Assembly: GCF_024343615.1 (NCBI RefSeq)
Contig: NZ_RJUB01000003.1
Coordinates: 62,001-126,000 of the forward strand
From: Ferruginibacter sp. HRS2-29
Lineage (GTDB): Bacteria; Bacteroidota; Bacteroidia; Chitinophagales; Chitinophagaceae
DNA length: 64,000 bases
Reading direction: 5' to 3'
Under the pieces are notes generated by a model. The model was given only the letters and a program-made list of their open reading frames with translations. It did no database searches and was not told the origin of the DNA. The position numbers were made by a program, and so were the translations under genes. Within the stretch, counting starts at the first letter, position 1. The number at the start of each line of letters is the position of its first letter. Shown here in pieces: positions 61,703-64,000 of this stretch.

Positions 61703-63772
61703 TCACTTTGTCCAGTCCAGCATTATCTTATAAGCTTCTGCCACCGTATGGTCGGCGCTGATATGTTTAAGATAAGTCGCATTGATCATTTTACTTTGTT
61801 CGGTTGATTGATTGACCTGTTGCTGATCAAAATTATTGTTGGTAACGGAAATAAGTGTTTTCTCTTTTTCATCGCTTAATTTATCAAACATACTCATGGT
61901 ATTTTTGTAATAGGCCACATAACTGTTCCATTGCAGCGGCACCGTTCTGCCCGTTTTATATTTAGTGATCCATTCCCCTACAGATTCAATATTTGTAAAA
62001 TATTCATCACCGCTGATCCGTTGCCGGGCAGAGGCTTTCAGTTGCGCAACAGGCAATGCCGGCAATGGCCTGTAAATGCCTTCTTTACTGTTGTCAGGCT
62101 GTAACGCACTGGCGTTGGACTTTTCCTTGTATGAATCGCCGGCGTAGATATCCGGTAAAACGATGTCCGGCTCTACCCCTTTCCATTGTGTGGTGCTCCC
62201 ATTGACCCGGTAAAATTTATTTTCCGTCACTTTCACAAAATCGGTGTAGTTGCCATTTTTCGATATAGTACCGGTATCCATTGGCAATACCACCTGTGCT
62301 GTACCTTTGCCATACGTAGTTCCACCTACTATCAATGCACGGTTGTAATCCTGTAATGCAGCGCTCACAAATTCACTGGCACTGGCACTCGCTCCATTCA
62401 CCAACACCATCAATGGCCCGTCGTATACCGTTCCGTGATTGGGGTCTTTCAGAAAATGGACTTTCCCATCCCTGTCTTTCAAAGAGGCGATAGGCCCGAT
62501 ATCGATAAAGATCCCGGCTAGTTGCATCCCCTCCCACATGCTGCCGCCACCGTTATACCGCAGATCCAATATCAATCCATCGATATTATCTTTTTTCAAC
62601 TTTACAATCTCTTTGCTCACATCGTTGGCACAACCATCGTACTGAGCATCTGTCTGCCCCTCTTCTTCCCGGCTATAAAAGCCAGGCAGGCTGATGTAAC
62701 CGATATTTTTCTGCCCATGCAATACATAACTTTTGACGATGCTTTCATCGTCACTGATCTTTTCCTTGTGAAGCTTAACCGTTTTTATTTCACCCGAAGC
62801 GGTGCGTACCGTAACTTCCAGGTCAGCCTCACTATCACCACTCAATAAATTTTCCAATTCTTCCGCAGACATTTCTTCGACTGTTTTCTCCTTTGCGCCG
62901 GTTTTCACTTTAACCAGCACATCACCGGTATGCAACTGTCCGCTACGCCACGCACTCCCGCCCGGCTGCAGAAAACTGATCACCACTTCTTCCTTTTCAT
63001 TCACCGACAGATCAAGCCCGGCGCTGAATTCGGAGGCACTGGTAGCTGCATCCCATTCTTTTTTCTCAGACAGATCCATGTAGCTGCTGTGTGGATCGTA
63101 ACTCCAGGAAATGGCATTCAGGTAATCATCCTGCATCGATTGGAGCAGTTCGGCAGGTGTTTTCAAAAGATTCCGTATCTGGTTAAGCTGTGCCTTCTTT
63201 CTTTTTTGGCGAGCCGCTGTTTCAAGTGTAGAAAAATCAGTTGGTAAAGTTGGCGGCAATTCTCTTTTTGCAGATACCATATCATCCACTATGGTTCCTA
63301 AGACCTGCCATTTAAGAAACTGTTGCCAGCGTAGGGCAAGTTCCTGGTCGTTGGCTGCATAAGCGGCAAATGGCCAACTGACAGCGTCAGACCGGGTAAG
63401 ATCAATGGGCTTCGCCAATACCTGGCTAATCAGGCTATCCGCTTTTTTCAGTTTTGCCTGGTAAAGGGAAACCGATAAATTAAAGAAACCCCACCCATTT
63501 CCCTGCAACTCATCATCTAGTTTGTACTGGTATGCTGACAATGCAACCATATCCTTTTGTGTAAACAACAACTTGTCATCGTCCAGTATTTCGATCCAAT
63601 GCCTGTACAATAAGGCCGATGCTGAATCATTCCATATCCGTGGCTGGTAATGATATTTATCCAGGAAACGTTTTAAGACCTTCACCTTCTGCGGAAAAAG
63701 ATCGGGCGATTTTTGTTGTGCATTGGCAACTGAGCATGCCAATAGTAAAAATAAGGGCAGGATTTTTCTCAT
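61703..63772 (-). CDS. prc: C-terminal processing peptidase (Tsp/Prc, S41 family)
   Basis: The 689-residue periplasmic protease has a signal peptide (ending SVANAQ), an N-terminal Tsp-type domain with LDDDKLLFTQKD near residue 64, and a PDZ domain about 240-325 (GLDLSVNEKEEVVISFLQPGGSAWRSG region). The S41 domain has the catalytic Ser in VNGASASASEF near 462 and Lys in YGKGTAQ near 485, and a Tsp-specific C-terminal domain follows. It trims or degrades envelope proteins from their C-termini. Confidence 0.93.
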   Translation of the reverse strand: MRKILPLFLLLACSVANAQQKSPDLFPQKVKVLKRFLDKYHYQPRIWNDSASALLYRHWIEILDDDKLLFTQKDMVALSAYQYKLDDELQGNGWGFFNLSVSLYQAKLKKADSLISQVLAKPIDLTRSDAVSWPFAAYAANDQELALRWQQFLKWQVLGTIVDDMVSAKRELPPTLPTDFSTLETAARQKRKKAQLNQIRNLLKTPAELLQSMQDDYLNAISWSYDPHSSYMDLSEKKEWDAATSASEFSAGLDLSVNEKEEVVISFLQPGGSAWRSGQLHTGDVLVKVKTGAKEKTVEEMSAEELENLLSGDSEADLEVTVRTASGEIKTVKLHKEKISDDESIVKSYVLHGQKNIGYISLPGFYSREEEGQTDAQYDGCANDVSKEIVKLKKDNIDGLILDLRYNGGGSMWEGMQLAGIFIDIGPIASLKDRDGKVHFLKDPNHGTVYDGPLMVLVNGASASASEFVSAALQDYNRALIVGGTTYGKGTAQVVLPMDTGTISKNGNYTDFVKVTENKFYRVNGSTTQWKGVEPDIVLPDIYAGDSYKEKSNASALQPDNSKEGIYRPLPALPVAQLKASARQRISGDEYFTNIESVGEWITKYKTGRTVPLQWNSYVAYYKNTMSMFDKLSDEKEKTLISVTNNNFDQQQVNQSTEQSKMINATYLKHISADHTVAEAYKIMLDWTK

Positions 63773-63819
63773 AAAGTTTGTAATAACGAATTACAAATGA
63801 ACACTTATTATCGTCTTCA

Positions 63820-63847
63820 TTCGTAATTCGTATTGGATCATTCGTAA
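63820..63847. repeat. Heptamer repeat (TTCGTAA-type)
   Basis: TTCGTAA, TTCGTAT, TGGATCA (degenerate) and TTCGTAA keep the 7-bp phase. A partly complementary stretch, CGAATTACAAATGAA near 63787, can pair with it. Confidence 0.6.
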
Positions 63848-63851
63848 TTGA

Positions 63852-64000
63852 CTACACCCCAAGTTCTTTCTCGATGCGTTTGATCTTCGCATCCAGCTCC
63901 GCTTCTGTAGCATCGAACTCGTCAGCTGAAGCCAGTGGGGTATTCACACTGAAATAATATTTTATCTTAGGTTCGGTACCGCTGGGCCTTGCAGAGATCA
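63852..64000 (-). CDS. Phosphohexomutase (phosphoglucomutase/phosphomannomutase), C-terminal end
   Basis: Only the last 49 codons lie in the window; the start is beyond 64000. The segment ISARPSGTEPKIKYYFSV is the phosphate-binding loop of domain 4 in alpha-D-phosphohexomutases, followed by a charged helix and the stop TAG at 63852-63854. The enzyme interconverts hexose 1- and 6-phosphates. Its substrate preference cannot be told from this part. Confidence 0.9.
   Translation of the reverse strand, partial: ISARPSGTEPKIKYYFSVNTPLASADEFDATEAELDAKIKRIEKELGV

Overview
The window looks like chromosomal DNA of a free-living Bacteroidota bacterium, most likely of the Chitinophagaceae. The reasons are a SusC/SusD polysaccharide utilisation locus (PUL) run by an ECF sigma/FecR pair, many hybrid histidine kinases, -7 elements of the TAnnTTTG type, few Shine-Dalgarno sequences, a tmRNA tag ending YAMAA, and GH144-type glucanases, a family founded on Chitinophaga enzymes. 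Species cannot be named from sequence alone.

Region 1 (1-800): the 3' end of an outer-membrane beta-barrel gene, a terminator and a long inverted repeat. Region 2 (about 810-25150, all minus strand): a 24-kb PUL. In transcription order it holds ECF sigma factor, FecR anti-sigma, SusC with an STN signalling domain, SusD, a LamG lipoprotein, a terminator, GH30, four consecutive GH144-like (alpha/alpha)6 glucanases with different N-terminal modules, GH43 with accessory domains, an SGNH hydrolase, two GH3 beta-glucosidases and an alpha/beta-hydrolase esterase. My inference is that it consumes beta-1,2-glucan, such as the cyclic or osmoregulated glucans of Proteobacteria, possibly in substituted or branched form. 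Endo-enzymes would cut at the surface and in the periplasm, SusCD would import, esterases would strip substituents and GH3 enzymes would finish to glucose.

Region 3 (25.3-32.8 kb): a signalling island with a single-domain receiver, CheB and CheR without other chemotaxis genes, another receiver, a 1200-residue CHASE3/GAF hybrid kinase with three receivers, and a receiver-PAS-kinase. Region 4 (33-40 kb): MFS exporter, AraC regulator beside a decayed oxidoreductase start, lipoproteins, an esterase, a YceI-like protein and Dps. Region 5 (40-53.6 kb): LytTR regulator with a hybrid kinase carrying an HPt domain, an oxalate-decarboxylase-like bicupin, a DUF1275 membrane protein, an alpha/beta hydrolase, a GNAT, tmRNA, a dead receiver remnant, a CheB-CheR-PAS-kinase fusion, a tandem DUF4476 protein and a pirin. 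Region 6 (54-64 kb): a Nudix-type regulator divergent from a third GH3 enzyme with a palindrome between them, a membrane-anchored MutS-like ATPase, Pcm, a coiled-coil exported protein, a C-terminal processing protease and the 3' end of a phosphohexomutase.

The intergenic DNA is unusual. At least nine spacers carry tandem repeats whose period is exactly 7 bp although the word differs between sites, and three spacers hold a related 100-190 bp palindromic element. Neither has an obvious function.
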